Positions 14,122 to 23,739 of a stretch of DNA of 34,642 nt are shown one piece after another. The stretch is from Clostridia bacterium (GTDB lineage Bacteria > Bacillota > Clostridia > Oscillospirales > CAG-272), in contig JAFTNU010000046.1 of NCBI GenBank assembly GCA_017451735.1, forward strand, positions 1-34,642, given 5' to 3'. The notes below the pieces were generated by a model that saw nothing but the letters and a program-made list of their open reading frames with translations, did not search any database and had not been told where the DNA came from. Every line of letters starts with the position of its first letter. The stretch's first letter is position 1. The position numbers and the translations under genes are program-made.

Positions 14122-14547
14122 TCACTTGATCGAAATGGACAGGTGCTGCATCCGCTCCATAGCGGCGCGGAAAACAGTCTTGTCGTTCTCATGGGCCAGG
14201 CATTCCTCGGCCTGCTCCAGAGGGATCCACTCCACCTCGGCGATCTCACCCTCGCGGGCCTTGATATCGGGATTGGTGGTAAAGGCCAGGAAGTAAACGA
14301 CCTCCTTCATCACCCCGGGGGAGGGACTGTAATTGACGGTTGCGCGGAAATCCGACACGATGGCAACGCGGGAGGAGGTCTCCTCCATTACCTCGCGCAA
14401 TGCGGTGGCGTACTCGCTCTCCCCTGCCTCTACGTGGCCCTTGGGAAAGGAGCGGTTGCCCTTTGCCTTATGTCGGATCATCAGAATATAATAACGATCC
14501 CCTTCGCGGCGCACCACCAGTGCGCCGCAGGATTTTTCGTATACCAT
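14122..14547 (-). CDS. Nudix hydrolase (MutT/Ap4A-hydrolase type)
   Basis: A 141-residue Nudix hydrolase, cleaving nucleoside diphosphates linked to another moiety in the cytosol. The Nudix box G-x5-E-x7-REVMEE runs through GHVEAGESEYATALREVMEE; the last conserved Gly is replaced by Ser (EETSS). N-terminal KSCGALVVRR and the KGNRSFPKGH context resemble bis(5'-nucleosyl)-tetraphosphatases, so Ap4A is a fair guess at substrate. The ATG is at 14547 because GAAGGAGG lies 8 nt upstream; 12 extra codons upstream have no ribosome site. It starts 48 nt after infB without an intervening terminator, so it probably belongs to that operon. Confidence 0.85.
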   Translation of the reverse strand: MVYEKSCGALVVRREGDRYYILMIRHKAKGNRSFPKGHVEAGESEYATALREVMEETSSRVAIVSDFRATVNYSPSPGVMKEVVYFLAFTTNPDIKAREGEIAEVEWIPLEQAEECLAHENDKTVFRAAMERMQHLSISIK

Positions 14548-14595
14548 TGGGAAACCTCCTTCGGAAAGCACGGAAACAAGCAAAATCCCATCGGA

Positions 14596-17490
14596 TTATT
14601 GCTTCACTTCCTCCATAACGAAGGCTTCCAGAATGTCGCCTATCTTGATATCGTTAAAGCGGTCAAGGGCAATACCGCATTCATACCCCTCAGCAACCTC
14701 CTTGACATCGTCCTTGAAGCGACGCAGAGAGGCGATCTTATCCTCAAAGATCACGATGCCGTCACGGACGACACGGATCTGGGACTGACGGGTGATCTTG
14801 CCATCCTGAACATAGGAGCCGGCAATGAAGCCCACGTTGGGCACGTGAATGGTCTGACGGACCTCGGCATGACCCAGCACGTTCTCGGTGAACTTGGGCG
14901 CCAGCATGCCCTTCATGGCAGCGGTGACCTCCTCGATGCACTCGTAGATCACGCGGTAGGTGCGGATATCCACGCCCTGACGCTCGGCAGAGTCGATGGC
15001 GGCCTTGTCGGGACGGACATTAAAGCCGACGATAATGGCATTGGATGCCGCCGCCAGCATGACATCGCCCTCGATGATACCGCCTGCGGCGGCATGGATA
15101 ACGCGAACCTTGACCTCCTCGTTGGAGATCTTTTCCAGGGACTGCTTCACGGCCTCGGCAGAACCTGCCACGTCGGCCTTGACGATGATGTTCAGCTCCT
15201 TGACGCCCTCCGAGATCTGCGCAAACAGATCGTTCAGGTTGGCGCGGGCATTGGCCTTGAAGCCCTCCTCCTTGGCCTTGTCGCGGCGCTGATCGGCCAG
15301 GGTTCTTGCCATGCGCTCGTCCTCGACGGCGGCGAAATCGTCGCCTGCCTCGGGCACCTCGGCAAGACCGATGATCGAAACGGGAACGGAGGGGCCGGCC
15401 TCCTTGACGGTGCGGCCGTTGTGATCCTTCATACTGCGGACACGGCCCACGGCGGTACCGGCAATGACGATGTCGCCGTTGTGCAGGGTACCGTTCTGCA
15501 CCAGAACGGTGGCCACAGGACCACAGCCCTTATCCAGCTTGGACTCGATAATGATACCCTTGGCGCGGCGATCGGGGTTGGCCTTCAGCTCCTTCATATC
15601 GGCAACCAGAACCACATTTTCAAGCAGATCGTCGATGCCCTGGCCGGTGAGCGCCGAAACGGGCACGCAGATCACGTCGCCGCCCCACTCCTCGGGCACC
15701 AGGCTGTAGTTGGTCAGCGCCTGCTTGACTGCATCGGGGTTGGCGCTGGGTTTATCCATTTTGTTGATGGCAACGATGATATCCACGCCTGCGGCCTTGG
15801 CATGGTTGATGGCCTCCACGGTCTGGGGCATGATGCCGTCGTCCGCCGCCACCACCAGGATGGCAATATCGGTGGCCTGGGCACCGCGGGCACGCATGGA
15901 GGTAAAGGCCTCATGACCGGGGGTATCCAGGAAGGTGATATCGCGGCCGCCCGCCTTCACGCGGTAAGCACCGATGTGCTGGGTGATGCCGCCTGCCTCG
16001 CCTGCGGTCACATGGGTGTGACGGATGGCGTCCAGGAGAGAGGTCTTACCGTGGTCAACGTGACCCATAACACAGACAACGGGTGCACGCTCCACCAGAT
16101 TCTCCTCGGCATCCTCGGTGTCGTCAAAGAGCTTTTCCTCAATGCTGACCACCACCTCTTTGGTGGCCTCAACGCCCAATTCGGAGGCGATCAGGAATGC
16201 GGTATCGAAATCGATGGTCTGGTTGAGGGTGACCATCATGCCCATCATCATCAGCTGCTTGACCACCTGTGCGGGGGCGATCTTCATACGGGAGGCGAAT
16301 TCGCTGACCGTGATCTCCTCGGGAATGGTGACGGAGTTTGCCTGCTTGGTAACGGGCGCGGCACTCTTTTTAGCGCCCTTCTTGCCGGCGGTCATGGCAT
16401 GGGTTCCCATCTGCTGCTTTTTGAAGCGCTGATTGCCACCGCGGGCATCGCGGACAGCATCGGGAACAAAGGTATCCAGGCGCTCGTCATATTTGGAAAG
16501 ATCCACACTGGAGCCACGCATATCCACCACACGGGTGCCGCGGGCCTTCTGGCTGGCGTCGGTACCCTTGGGCGTCTGCCCGCGGACGATGGCCTGCACC
16601 TGAAAATGCTCGCGGGGTGCGCGTCCGCCCTCATCCTTATCACGGAAGCCGCCACCGCCACGGTTGCGGTCGTTTCCTGCGGGGCGGGATTGCGGATTGC
16701 CGCCGAAGCCGGGCTTACTGCCGCCGAAGGAGGGGCCGGAAAAGCGATCGCTATTGAATCTGTCGCTCTGGGGTCTTGCGCCCTGAGCGGGGGCATTACT
16801 GCCGCCACGGGGGGCAAAACGGTCGTTTTGCTGACCCTGAGGTCTCTGGGCGGGTGCCGCAGGACGCTGCATGGTGGCACGCAGATTCTGCGGAATGTTA
16901 TAGGTGCGCGGATTGGGACGTACGGGAGCCGCGGGTGCGGGAGTCTCCTTCTTTTCTTCTGCTTTGGGAGCGGGAGGAACTGCGACAGCTTCCGTCTTCG
17001 GTGCGGACTTCACCTCGGGTTCTGCCACGGGGGCCGGCTCTGCCTTGGGAGCCTCTGCCTCCTTTTTCTCGGGTGCGGCGGGAGCTTCGGGCGCAACGGA
17101 TGCAACAGACTCGGCAGGGGCCGTTGCGGGCTCTGCCTTCTTTGCGGGCGCTTTCTTTTCCGCCTTCTTCTCTTCTTTTTTCACCTCGGGCGCAGGGGCG
17201 GGTGCGGCCTCCTTGGCAGGAGCCTCCTCCTTAACGGGGGCAGCCTCCTTCTTGGCGGGAGCCGCCTTTTCGGGTGCCTTGGTGGGGATATAGGTATCGC
17301 CGAACAGATAGTCGTCAATCCCCTTGATCTGCGAGGCACGGGTCAGTGTCTCGAAAATGATATCGAACTCACCCGGGGTGAGAGTCTTTTGCGTGGTCTT
17401 ACACTCCAATCCACGCGCTGTCATCAGTTCGGTAATGTCTTTGCTCTTGATACCGAGATCCTTTGCCAGTTGAGTAATCTTAAACGCCAT
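14596..17490 (-). CDS. infB: Translation initiation factor IF-2
   Basis: A 964-residue GTPase that brings initiator tRNA to the 30S subunit. It has a first IF2_N domain (1-50), a long Lys/Glu/Ala/Pro-rich linker to about 200, a Gly/Arg/Asn/Phe-rich stretch to about 330, a second IF2_N domain near 400-450, and a G domain from about 475 with [17 protein letters not shown] and NKMDKP; domains II-IV follow. The MAFK start at 17490 has GGAGGAGG 5 nt upstream, and a 45-nt longer frame is rejected. It is the last core gene of rimP-nusA-ylxR-ylxQ-infB. The rbfA gene that usually follows is not here; a Nudix gene takes its place. Confidence 0.97.
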   Translation of the reverse strand: MAFKITQLAKDLGIKSKDITELMTARGLECKTTQKTLTPGEFDIIFETLTRASQIKGIDDYLFGDTYIPTKAPEKAAPAKKEAAPVKEEAPAKEAAPAPAPEVKKEEKKAEKKAPAKKAEPATAPAESVASVAPEAPAAPEKKEAEAPKAEPAPVAEPEVKSAPKTEAVAVPPAPKAEEKKETPAPAAPVRPNPRTYNIPQNLRATMQRPAAPAQRPQGQQNDRFAPRGGSNAPAQGARPQSDRFNSDRFSGPSFGGSKPGFGGNPQSRPAGNDRNRGGGGFRDKDEGGRAPREHFQVQAIVRGQTPKGTDASQKARGTRVVDMRGSSVDLSKYDERLDTFVPDAVRDARGGNQRFKKQQMGTHAMTAGKKGAKKSAAPVTKQANSVTIPEEITVSEFASRMKIAPAQVVKQLMMMGMMVTLNQTIDFDTAFLIASELGVEATKEVVVSIEEKLFDDTEDAEENLVERAPVVCVMGHVDHGKTSLLDAIRHTHVTAGEAGGITQHIGAYRVKAGGRDITFLDTPGHEAFTSMRARGAQATDIAILVVAADDGIMPQTVEAINHAKAAGVDIIVAINKMDKPSANPDAVKQALTNYSLVPEEWGGDVICVPVSALTGQGIDDLLENVVLVADMKELKANPDRRAKGIIIESKLDKGCGPVATVLVQNGTLHNGDIVIAGTAVGRVRSMKDHNGRTVKEAGPSVPVSIIGLAEVPEAGDDFAAVEDERMARTLADQRRDKAKEEGFKANARANLNDLFAQISEGVKELNIIVKADVAGSAEAVKQSLEKISNEEVKVRVIHAAAGGIIEGDVMLAAASNAIIVGFNVRPDKAAIDSAERQGVDIRTYRVIYECIEEVTAAMKGMLAPKFTENVLGHAEVRQTIHVPNVGFIAGSYVQDGKITRQSQIRVVRDGIVIFEDKIASLRRFKDDVKEVAEGYECGIALDRFNDIKIGDILEAFVMEEVKQ

Positions 17491-17572
17491 GTTTCCTCCT
17501 CCTGGCACCTGCAGTCCGTGCACGGTGCCCTCCAAAGTGTTGTCTTTTTTCCAATCCGCTCTTTCGGGAGCG

Positions 17573-17908
17573 TTATTGATCGTATAATTCAGTGATCGCC
17601 CGGGCCAAACCGGGCTCGGTTACGGCCACAGCGGCCACGGCGCCGTCCCGTTTGCCCACCCGCAACGCAAGGGTCGCACAATCCGCCGCAAGGCGAATGA
17701 GTGGCACGCCGTAATAGGCGGTACGGTCACTGATGCGCTTTTTGGTGTTTTCCGACCCATCCGATGCGGCAAGGACGGCAAGGGGCTTGCCTCCGCCTCC
17801 CTTTTGCAATGCAGTACAGATCAGGGGTACACCGACCACCACCCGCCCTGCACGGGCGGCAAGCCCCAGAAAACGCAGGGCTTTTTCCTCGCGGTCACTG
17901 CTCGTCAT
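17573..17908 (-). CDS. ylxQ: L7Ae-family ribosomal protein (YlxQ)
   Basis: A 111-residue protein of the L7Ae/L30e/S12e fold, known in Bacillus as a kink-turn RNA-binding protein. [18 protein letters not shown] at about 9-26 is the family's N-terminal signature, and [12 protein letters not shown] at about 46-57 the RNA-contact loop. The ATG at 17908 lies inside the 3' end of ylxR (14-nt overlap), with GGAG upstream, which suggests translational coupling. The gap to infB (82 nt) contains two small hairpins. Confidence 0.88.
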   Translation of the reverse strand: MTSSDREEKALRFLGLAARAGRVVVGVPLICTALQKGGGGKPLAVLAASDGSENTKKRISDRTAYYGVPLIRLAADCATLALRVGKRDGAVAAVAVTEPGLARAITELYDQ

Positions 17909-18170
17909 GGAACTGCTGCTCCAGGGCGTCGTAAACCGCATCGGGAATTTCACATTCGAGATTGCGGGCCAGGCTCTTTTTACGGCGAGCCTGCCGCAGA
18001 CACGCTACATTCTTACAAATATATGCGCCTCTGCCCGATTTCTTTCCGGTAAAATCCAAAGAGACATTCCCCGCAGGGTCTCTCACCACCCGCAACAGCT
18101 CGGGCTTGGGGCGGCGTTCACCGCACCCCAGGCACTGCCGCTCGGGGATCTTTTTCTTCTTTACTTCCAT
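17895..18170 (-). CDS. ylxR: YlxR (DUF448) RNA-binding protein
   Basis: 91 residues, with [14 protein letters not shown] near 9-22 and [16 protein letters not shown] near 46-61, the two conserved blocks of the YlxR family. The family binds RNA and, in some Clostridia, affects RNase P. It starts ATG-GAA-GTA after GAGAAAATATGG, with a weak ribosome site. It lies 23 nt after nusA. Confidence 0.9.
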   Translation of the reverse strand: MEVKKKKIPERQCLGCGERRPKPELLRVVRDPAGNVSLDFTGKKSGRGAYICKNVACLRQARRKKSLARNLECEIPDAVYDALEQQFHDEQ

Positions 18171-18193
18171 ATTTTCTCATACCGTAGCGGCAC

Positions 18194-19234
18194 TTATTCC
18201 GCTTTGATATCGATCTTATAGCCGGTGAGTCTTGCGGCCAGGCGGGCATTGAGGCCCTCGCGGCCGATGGCCAGCGACAGCTGGTCGGGATCCACCAGAA
18301 CACGGCAGGAGCGATCTCCCGTCATCTCCACCGAGATGACACGGGCGGGCGCCAGTGCCGCGGCCACGAATTCCTCGGGCTGCTCACTGTACTGAATGAT
18401 GTCGATCTTTTCGCCCCTCAGCTCATCCACGATACCGGCAATACGCATTCCGCGGTTACCGATACAGGCACCCACGGGATCCACATCGGCATCACGGGAG
18501 AAGACGGCCACCTTACTGCGCACACCCGCCTCACGGGAGACACCCTTGATCATGACCACGCCCTCGGCGATCTCGGGGATTTCCAGCTCAAACAGGCGGC
18601 GGACAAGGCCCGCATGGGTACGGGAAAGGGTGACCAGAGGTCCTCTTGCCTCTTTGTTGACCTCCATGACAAATACCTTGACACGGTCGTCTACGTAAAA
18701 CTCCTCGCCGGGGATCTGCTCGGCCTTGAGCAGCACGGCGCGGCCGGTGCCGGTCTCCAGCACCACATTGCCGTTGACGGGATCGACCTTGCTGACCGTG
18801 GCGGTGATGATCTCATCGCGCTGAGACTCGTAGGCATCCTGCATGACCTTGCGCTCGCCCTCGCGAATGCTCTGGATGATGACCGATTTGGCGGCGGCGG
18901 CGGAAAGGCGGCGGAAGTTCTCGGGCTTGACCTTGATCTCGATCAGCTGGCCCAGCTTGAAGCGCTTGTTATGTGTTCTTGCCTCCTCCAGGGAGATCTC
19001 CTGCTCGGGGTCGGTCACGGTTTCGACCACGGTTTTCTGCTGAAATACCCGGACATCGTCCTTTTCGAGATTGAACTCGATCCGTACATTGGCGTTGGCA
19101 CCATATTCCTTATGGTAGGCCGAGACCAACGCGTTCTCGATCTTCTCGATCATATACTCCTTGGGGATCCCCTTCTCTTTTTCCAGAAGGTCAAGGGCGT
19201 TTACAAACGATTCCTTACTGCTTTTCGTAGCCAT
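18194..19234 (-). CDS. nusA: Transcription termination/antitermination protein NusA
   Basis: 346 residues: an N-terminal RNA-polymerase-binding domain (1-125), an S1 domain (about 130-200, [18 protein letters not shown]), KH1 (about 225-290, with [26 protein letters not shown]) and KH2 (about 295-346, ending [12 protein letters not shown]). It lacks the acidic C-terminal repeats of E. coli NusA, as in Firmicutes. It binds nascent RNA and controls pausing and termination. GAAAGGA lies 7-8 nt upstream of the ATG. Confidence 0.97.
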   Translation of the reverse strand: MATKSSKESFVNALDLLEKEKGIPKEYMIEKIENALVSAYHKEYGANANVRIEFNLEKDDVRVFQQKTVVETVTDPEQEISLEEARTHNKRFKLGQLIEIKVKPENFRRLSAAAAKSVIIQSIREGERKVMQDAYESQRDEIITATVSKVDPVNGNVVLETGTGRAVLLKAEQIPGEEFYVDDRVKVFVMEVNKEARGPLVTLSRTHAGLVRRLFELEIPEIAEGVVMIKGVSREAGVRSKVAVFSRDADVDPVGACIGNRGMRIAGIVDELRGEKIDIIQYSEQPEEFVAAALAPARVISVEMTGDRSCRVLVDPDQLSLAIGREGLNARLAARLTGYKIDIKAE

Positions 19235-19269
19235 GGCTATATCCTTTCGTTCTATATGTGTATGTGTAC

Positions 19270-19737
19270 TTAAAAATGGAAAACGGTTTTAATTTTTGCG
19301 ATCAGCGACCGCTGAATGGGGCGCACCGCCCCGTTGATCTCAAGCAGCAGAGCACCTTCTTCATCTCTGCCCGCAAGAATTCCCTCCATGGTCTTTTTCC
19401 CCTCAAACGGGGCGAAAAAACGCACCTCCACCGTCTCGCCGACCGAGGCGTCGATGTGGGCATCGGTCCGCAGCTCCCGCTCGATGCCGGGGGAGCTGAC
19501 CTCAAGGTCATAGGCGGTGTCGATGGGGTCCAGCTCATCCAGAACGGGATCGATGGCTCGGTGCATCCGCTCACAATCGTCAATGGTGATCCCGTCCTCG
19601 TGGTCGATGGTCACACGAAGGATGCGACGGGCTCCTTCTTTTACGAATTCCACATCCCAGATCGAAAGCCCCAGCTCGGCGGCCACGGGCTCGATCCCCG
19701 TGCGCACGGTCTCGGCGATACTTTTTGCACCTGCCAT
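19270..19737 (-). CDS. rimP: Ribosome maturation factor RimP
   Basis: 155 residues. It has the RimP core VEFVKEGARRILRVTID, the DCERMHRAIDPVLDE helix and the signature YDLEVSSPGIEREL near 85-98, then a C-terminal SH3-like domain. It aids 30S subunit assembly. AAAAGGAGA lies 6 nt before the ATG. It is the first gene of the operon, behind an unusually long leader. Confidence 0.95.
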   Translation of the reverse strand: MAGAKSIAETVRTGIEPVAAELGLSIWDVEFVKEGARRILRVTIDHEDGITIDDCERMHRAIDPVLDELDPIDTAYDLEVSSPGIERELRTDAHIDASVGETVEVRFFAPFEGKKTMEGILAGRDEEGALLLEINGAVRPIQRSLIAKIKTVFHF

Positions 19738-19810
19738 ATCGGTCTCCTTTTCCTGTATTCATATGACGCGAAGAGAAAAAGCACGTAAATGCCAAGCTTC
19801 CAACGCGATC

Positions 19811-19927
19811 AAGCACGACCTTCCCCGCCCGCGAAAAAAGCAAGCAGGACAAGGCGCGCTCTCCTTCCCACACGGTCGAAAGCACCAACTTCCCCGCCCG
19901 CGAAAAAAACAAGCAAGACAAGGCGCG
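19811..19927 (-). repeat. Tandem 69-bp direct repeat in the rimP leader
   Basis: A 48-bp unit with TTCCCCGCCCGCGAAAAAA occurs at 19811-19858 and again at 19880-19927, offset 69 bp. On the transcript both read CGCGGGCGGGGAAG after a T-rich stretch. Further 3' repeats (CGACGTAGATCCACTACGCC on the reverse strand) lie at about 19940-19970. It is non-coding; an open frame of 132 codons across it is a GC-rich artefact. Confidence 0.75.
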
Positions 19928-20023
19928 ACGCGGAAAGCAAGGCGAAGGCGTAGTGGATCTACGTCGAGCCGCTTTCAAGGAAGCAACAACGTATTGCGCT
20001 GCTTTTTACGTGGGCAATAAAGA

Positions 20024-20049
20024 GGAGCAGGTGTCTTTCAACCTGCTCC
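20024..20049 (-). promoter_or_regulatory. Hairpin at the 5' end of the rimP leader
   Basis: GGAGCAGGT and ACCTGCTCC, 9-bp perfect arms with an 8-nt loop, beginning about 13 nt after the predicted transcript start. On the transcript it is followed by TCTTTATT, a weak U tract, so partial attenuation is possible. Confidence 0.5.
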
Positions 20050-20068
20050 ATCCATCATATCCGCAAGT

Positions 20069-20097
20069 ATTATACCACGAGTTTCACCCTTTTGCAA
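20069..20097 (-). promoter_or_regulatory. Promoter of the rimP-infB operon
   Basis: On the reverse strand: -35 TTGCAA (20092-20097), 17-bp spacer, -10 TATAAT (20069-20074). Just upstream is AAATTTGCAAATTT (20101-20114), a perfect palindrome in A/T-rich DNA that may be an UP element or operator. The start near 20062 gives a leader of about 325 nt. Confidence 0.85.
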
Positions 20098-20198
20098 GGG
20101 AAATTTGCAAATTTTTTTAAAAAATCGGAATTTTTTTGTCAAGAGCGGAAAAATTTGCCTCTTGGCCGCCAATTTTCACAAATCCTTCATCGAATGTG

Positions 20199-20227
20199 TT
20201 TACAATCATCAAAATCTATGTTATAAT
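20199..20227 (+). promoter_or_regulatory. Promoter of yybS-gdpP-rplI-dnaB
   Basis: -35 TTTACA at 20199-20204, 17-bp spacer, -10 TATAAT at 20222-20227; a second TATAAT-like box sits at about 20238. It is divergent from the rimP promoter, with about 100 bp of A/T-rich DNA between the two -35 boxes. Confidence 0.85.
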
Positions 20228-20277
20228 ATAAAAATAGTATAATGAGTAAATGTACCCATGCCCCCGAGGAGGCTTAC

Positions 20278-21468
20278 ATGGAAAAAACAACGATCTCAAA
20301 AGCCGAGCAAGCAAGCTGGCAGGAAATGCTCTCCGCGCCGCAAGGTAACCAGGCCCTTGTTGCCGCGTTATTCTTTTTCTTCTCTTGTCTGGCACTGCCC
20401 TTTGCCGAAAGCTCTACCGTTTCGGCCATCTATATTCTTTGCTGTGTCATCTTTTACTATGCCCTTTCCCGCTCGATCATGGCATTGCTGTATTATGCGG
20501 TGCCCGCGGTACTGCTTTACGCCCTCTCGGCCCTTTTGCCGGGGGCGGGTAACCCGATGCTGTTGCCCTGCGCGTTTCTTGCCCTTGTGGCAGGGGGCGG
20601 GAGCGGCGCCTTTCTGATCGCACATTTTCACGATCTGCGCCGTCACTGGTATTTTTTGCTGATGCCCGTGGCCGCCTACGCCGCCGTTGCACTGATCACG
20701 GGTGACCCGTTGCGGGGGCTTCTGACCCTGTTGCCCCTGGCGCTTGCCGTGGTTGCCGGGGTCTGCCTCCTGCGCTACACCGCCCGGACCGAGGCCACGG
20801 TATCCATCGCCGTGATCCTTGCCGCCGTTTTGCTTGTGGCGGGCGTGATCACCCTCGGGGCCACGGGGGGCTTTGCTTCCGATGCTCTTTCGGGTATGGC
20901 CGAGGAGATACGGGGCACCGTAGCAAGCTTTTACACCGAGGCCCGCGCGCTTTACGCCGAGGCAGGCATGGATCTGATGCTCACCGATGTGGACATTACC
21001 AATACCGCGGCCCTGTTTGTCAACCTGCTGCCGGGACTTTTCTTCTGTGTCTGCGGCATCACCGCCTTTCTCACCTGGCGGACGCTGCTGCTCCTGCTTT
21101 TGTCCTTCCGCAGTGTACCCCGCCTCCCGACCCGCCTTGCCTCCTTTACCATGAGCGTCCTGTCGGCCATTCTCTTCCTTGGTTTTTATATTGTTTCGAT
21201 CTTTGCCAACTCCGGTGAAGCGACCCTGTTCGGCACAGTCTGCCAAAACGTGGCGCTGGTATTGGAGCCCGGTCTTGCCCTGATCGGATTCTCCACCCTC
21301 TTTGCAAGGGGACGCTCCCGCTCCTGCCTTTCTCTGATCCTGGCATTCGTCCTGCTCTTCGTGCTCTGGAGCAATCCCACCACGGGTCTTGCTCTTGCCG
21401 CTTTCCTCGGTGCCTTTCATATTCTCGCGGCGCGCTTTCTGCCGTCGCCCGACAAAGGAGACAAATAA
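20278..21468 (+). CDS. yybS: YybS-type (DUF2232) membrane protein
   Basis: A 396-residue integral membrane protein with about 9-10 hydrophobic segments and a soluble, partly helical stretch near 205-245 (EEIRGTVASFYTEARALYAEAG). Identification rests on topology, the C-terminal DUF2232-like segments and position: Bacillus has yybS-gdpP-rplI-dnaC in this order. Function is unknown in Bacillus. GAGGAGG lies 8 nt before ATG 20278; an earlier in-frame start at 20242 lacks one. Its stop codon abuts the gdpP start. Confidence 0.8.
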   Translation: MEKTTISKAEQASWQEMLSAPQGNQALVAALFFFFSCLALPFAESSTVSAIYILCCVIFYYALSRSIMALLYYAVPAVLLYALSALLPGAGNPMLLPCAFLALVAGGGSGAFLIAHFHDLRRHWYFLLMPVAAYAAVALITGDPLRGLLTLLPLALAVVAGVCLLRYTARTEATVSIAVILAAVLLVAGVITLGATGGFASDALSGMAEEIRGTVASFYTEARALYAEAGMDLMLTDVDITNTAALFVNLLPGLFFCVCGITAFLTWRTLLLLLLSFRSVPRLPTRLASFTMSVLSAILFLGFYIVSIFANSGEATLFGTVCQNVALVLEPGLALIGFSTLFARGRSRSCLSLILAFVLLFVLWSNPTTGLALAAFLGAFHILAARFLPSPDKGDK

Positions 21469-23652
21469 ATGCAAAAACACTCCGATCCTCAACTTCGCTC
21501 CGATTCCGGGCTCCCGTTGCTGACCACCATCATCATCGGGCTGTTTTTCTTCGGCACTTATCTGGCGGTGGAGCGCCTTTCGCCGGATGCCGTCCCCTCC
21601 CTTGGCATTGCCTTGGGGTTCCTTTGCGCCTACACCGCCATCAGCATGCTGGTCTACCTCTTTTTCCGATTGAAGGATCGCAAGCAGCGGGATGAGCAGA
21701 TCATGTTCGAATCGCTGAACACCAAAATGCACAACATGTTCAAGTATATGGTGGGCTTTCCCTACGCCATTGTGGACGAGCTGGGCCGTGTGCGCGCCAC
21801 CAACAACGCCCTGCAGGAGCTGATCGGGGCCAAAAACCCCTTCTACCGGGGCACGGTCTCGGACATCTGCTCGGGCGTGACACTGCAGGATATCCTGGAT
21901 GCCGCCACCAAGGGCGAGGAGGACCGAAACTCGGTGAGCAAGATGACCATGGAGGCCATCTCGGCCAAGGCCGAGGAGATTGCCGAAAAGCCCCCCGAGC
22001 ACGTGCTGGACCAGGTCAAGGACGGTATGATCGTCCACCTGAAGAACGGCGGACGCTACATTGCCCGCGCCTATAAAATGACCCTGAACAACAAGGTCAA
22101 TTACCTGGTGACCTTCACCGATGTGACCGAGCTGTTTGACCTGAAGGAAAAAACCGAGCGGGATATGCCCGCCGTGGCCTATATCGACGTTGACAACTTA
22201 GAGGAGCTGACCCAGTACACCCGTGTGAATTACCGCGACGCCTCCCGTAAGGTGGACGACATTCTCATCCGTTGGGCGGCAAGCCTGAACGGCCTGCTGC
22301 GGGAGTACGAGCGTGACCGATATCTGCTTCTTTTCTCGCAGGACAGACTGCTCCAATGCGAAAACGATAAATTCAGCGAGCTGTTGAAAAGCGTCCACGA
22401 CATCCGTCTGGGCGAATACAGCATCCCCGTCACCGTGTCGGTGGGCATCTCCCTTGCCGACAGCACCTTTGCCGAGCGAGCCAAGGATGCCTCTACGGCC
22501 CTGGATATGGCGCTCCAGCGCGGCGGTGACCAGGTGGCAGTGCGCCGTAAGGACGGCATCCGCTATTACGGCGGTGACAACCGCCCCGCCCCCCGTCGCA
22601 CCAAGGTGCAGTCCCGCGTGGTGGCAAACTATCTGCTTTCCAAAATATCGGCGGCCGAAAACCTGCTGATTATGGGACACAAGAACCCCGACTTCGACTC
22701 GATCGGCTCCTGTGTCGGTCTTGCTCAGCTGGGCCTTTTGGCCGGAGTCCCCACCAAGATCATTATGGATCTTGCCAACACCAACTTCAGGATCGCCACC
22801 GAGCGCCTGTGCGCCTCCCCCACCTACAGCGATATGTTTATTTCGGGGCACAAGGGGCTTGACCTCATCCGCCCCGGCACCCTGCTGATCATTTCGGACG
22901 CCAACAACTTTGGCATCATCGAGGCCCCCGACGTGGCCGCCAACGTGCGCCAGGTCTCGGGCAAGATCGCCATCATCGACCATCACCGTCAGACAGGCGA
23001 ATACGATTTTGAGCCTGTAATGAACTACATCGACCCCAGTGCCTCCTCCGCCGCAGAGCTTGTCACCGAGATGCTGGAGCAAACCGACACGGGGGCCGAT
23101 GCCGAGAACAACAAGCTGGTCAGCGACGTGGTGGCCAGTGTGATCCTGTCGGGTATCGTATTGGATACCGGCAACTTCACCCGCAACACGGGTAGCCGTA
23201 CGCTGGATGCCGCCCGTTACCTTTACGGCAAGGGCGCCAACGCCGAATACGTGCACAGCTTTTTCAATGAGGATTATGCCGATTATGTCTGCGAGCGCAG
23301 CTTCTCGGGCTGTGCCCTGCTGCAAAACAATTCCGTGGGTATGACCTGGAGTCACGGCACGGGCCGCGGCGCAGATGACCGCGTGGCCGCCGCCAAGGAG
23401 GCCGACAAGCTTCTGAACGTCAAGGGCGTTCACGCCTCCTTTGCACTGGTAGAGGTGAACGGCGCCATCCATATTTCGGGCCGCTCCGACGGCTCGATCA
23501 ACGTCCAGCTCATTCTCGAGCGCCTGGGCGGCGGCGGACGCTTTGACTCGGCGGGTGCCGCCATGTCGGGCGTTTCGCTGGACGATGCCAAGCACGACCT
23601 GCGGGAGGCCATCAACGGCTATTTCGCCGAGCTGGAAGAAAAGAACCAATAA
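21469..23652 (+). CDS. gdpP: Cyclic-di-AMP phosphodiesterase GdpP
   Basis: 727 residues: two membrane helices (about 17-33 and 45-66), a PAS-like domain (about 80-215), a degenerate GGDEF domain (about 230-365, RGGDQVAV at its end), then DHH and DHHA1 domains. Metal ligands are seen in GHKNPDFDSIGS (about 403-414) and D504-H505-H506. It hydrolyses c-di-AMP to pApA at the membrane, affecting potassium and wall homeostasis. The DHHA1 glycine motif reads GGGGRFDSAG with R691 where this superfamily usually has His. AAAGGAG lies in the end of yybS, 8 nt before the ATG that directly follows the TAA. Confidence 0.95.
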   Translation: MQKHSDPQLRSDSGLPLLTTIIIGLFFFGTYLAVERLSPDAVPSLGIALGFLCAYTAISMLVYLFFRLKDRKQRDEQIMFESLNTKMHNMFKYMVGFPYAIVDELGRVRATNNALQELIGAKNPFYRGTVSDICSGVTLQDILDAATKGEEDRNSVSKMTMEAISAKAEEIAEKPPEHVLDQVKDGMIVHLKNGGRYIARAYKMTLNNKVNYLVTFTDVTELFDLKEKTERDMPAVAYIDVDNLEELTQYTRVNYRDASRKVDDILIRWAASLNGLLREYERDRYLLLFSQDRLLQCENDKFSELLKSVHDIRLGEYSIPVTVSVGISLADSTFAERAKDASTALDMALQRGGDQVAVRRKDGIRYYGGDNRPAPRRTKVQSRVVANYLLSKISAAENLLIMGHKNPDFDSIGSCVGLAQLGLLAGVPTKIIMDLANTNFRIATERLCASPTYSDMFISGHKGLDLIRPGTLLIISDANNFGIIEAPDVAANVRQVSGKIAIIDHHRQTGEYDFEPVMNYIDPSASSAAELVTEMLEQTDTGADAENNKLVSDVVASVILSGIVLDTGNFTRNTGSRTLDAARYLYGKGANAEYVHSFFNEDYADYVCERSFSGCALLQNNSVGMTWSHGTGRGADDRVAAAKEADKLLNVKGVHASFALVEVNGAIHISGRSDGSINVQLILERLGGGGRFDSAGAAMSGVSLDDAKHDLREAINGYFAELEEKNQ

Positions 23653-23665
23653 GCAAGAATAAAGC

Positions 23666-23700
23666 GGCGGGCTCTTGCGGCAGTAGCGCAGGCTCCCGCC
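23666..23700 (+). other. Imperfect hairpin between gdpP and rplI
   Basis: GGCGGGCTCTTGCG pairs with CGCAGGCTCCCGCC with about two mismatches. There is no T run, so it is more likely an mRNA processing or stability element in front of rplI than a terminator. Confidence 0.5.
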
Positions 23701-23739
23701 CGCACAATCGCAATGTTATTTCAGAAAGGACACACAACT

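Noticed and set aside
14143-17595. 1150-codon open frame on the forward strand opposite infB
   Set aside because: It is antisense to a clear IF-2 gene. Long stop-free antisense frames arise from GC-rich codons; composition (Gly/Leu/His-rich, no domain) is not protein-like and no ribosome site fits.
19580-19978. 132-codon reverse-strand frame with repeated ALSCLFFSRAGK-like peptide
   Set aside because: The peptide repeat follows from the 69-bp tandem DNA repeat in the rimP leader, and the frame runs into rimP out of frame; no start signal.
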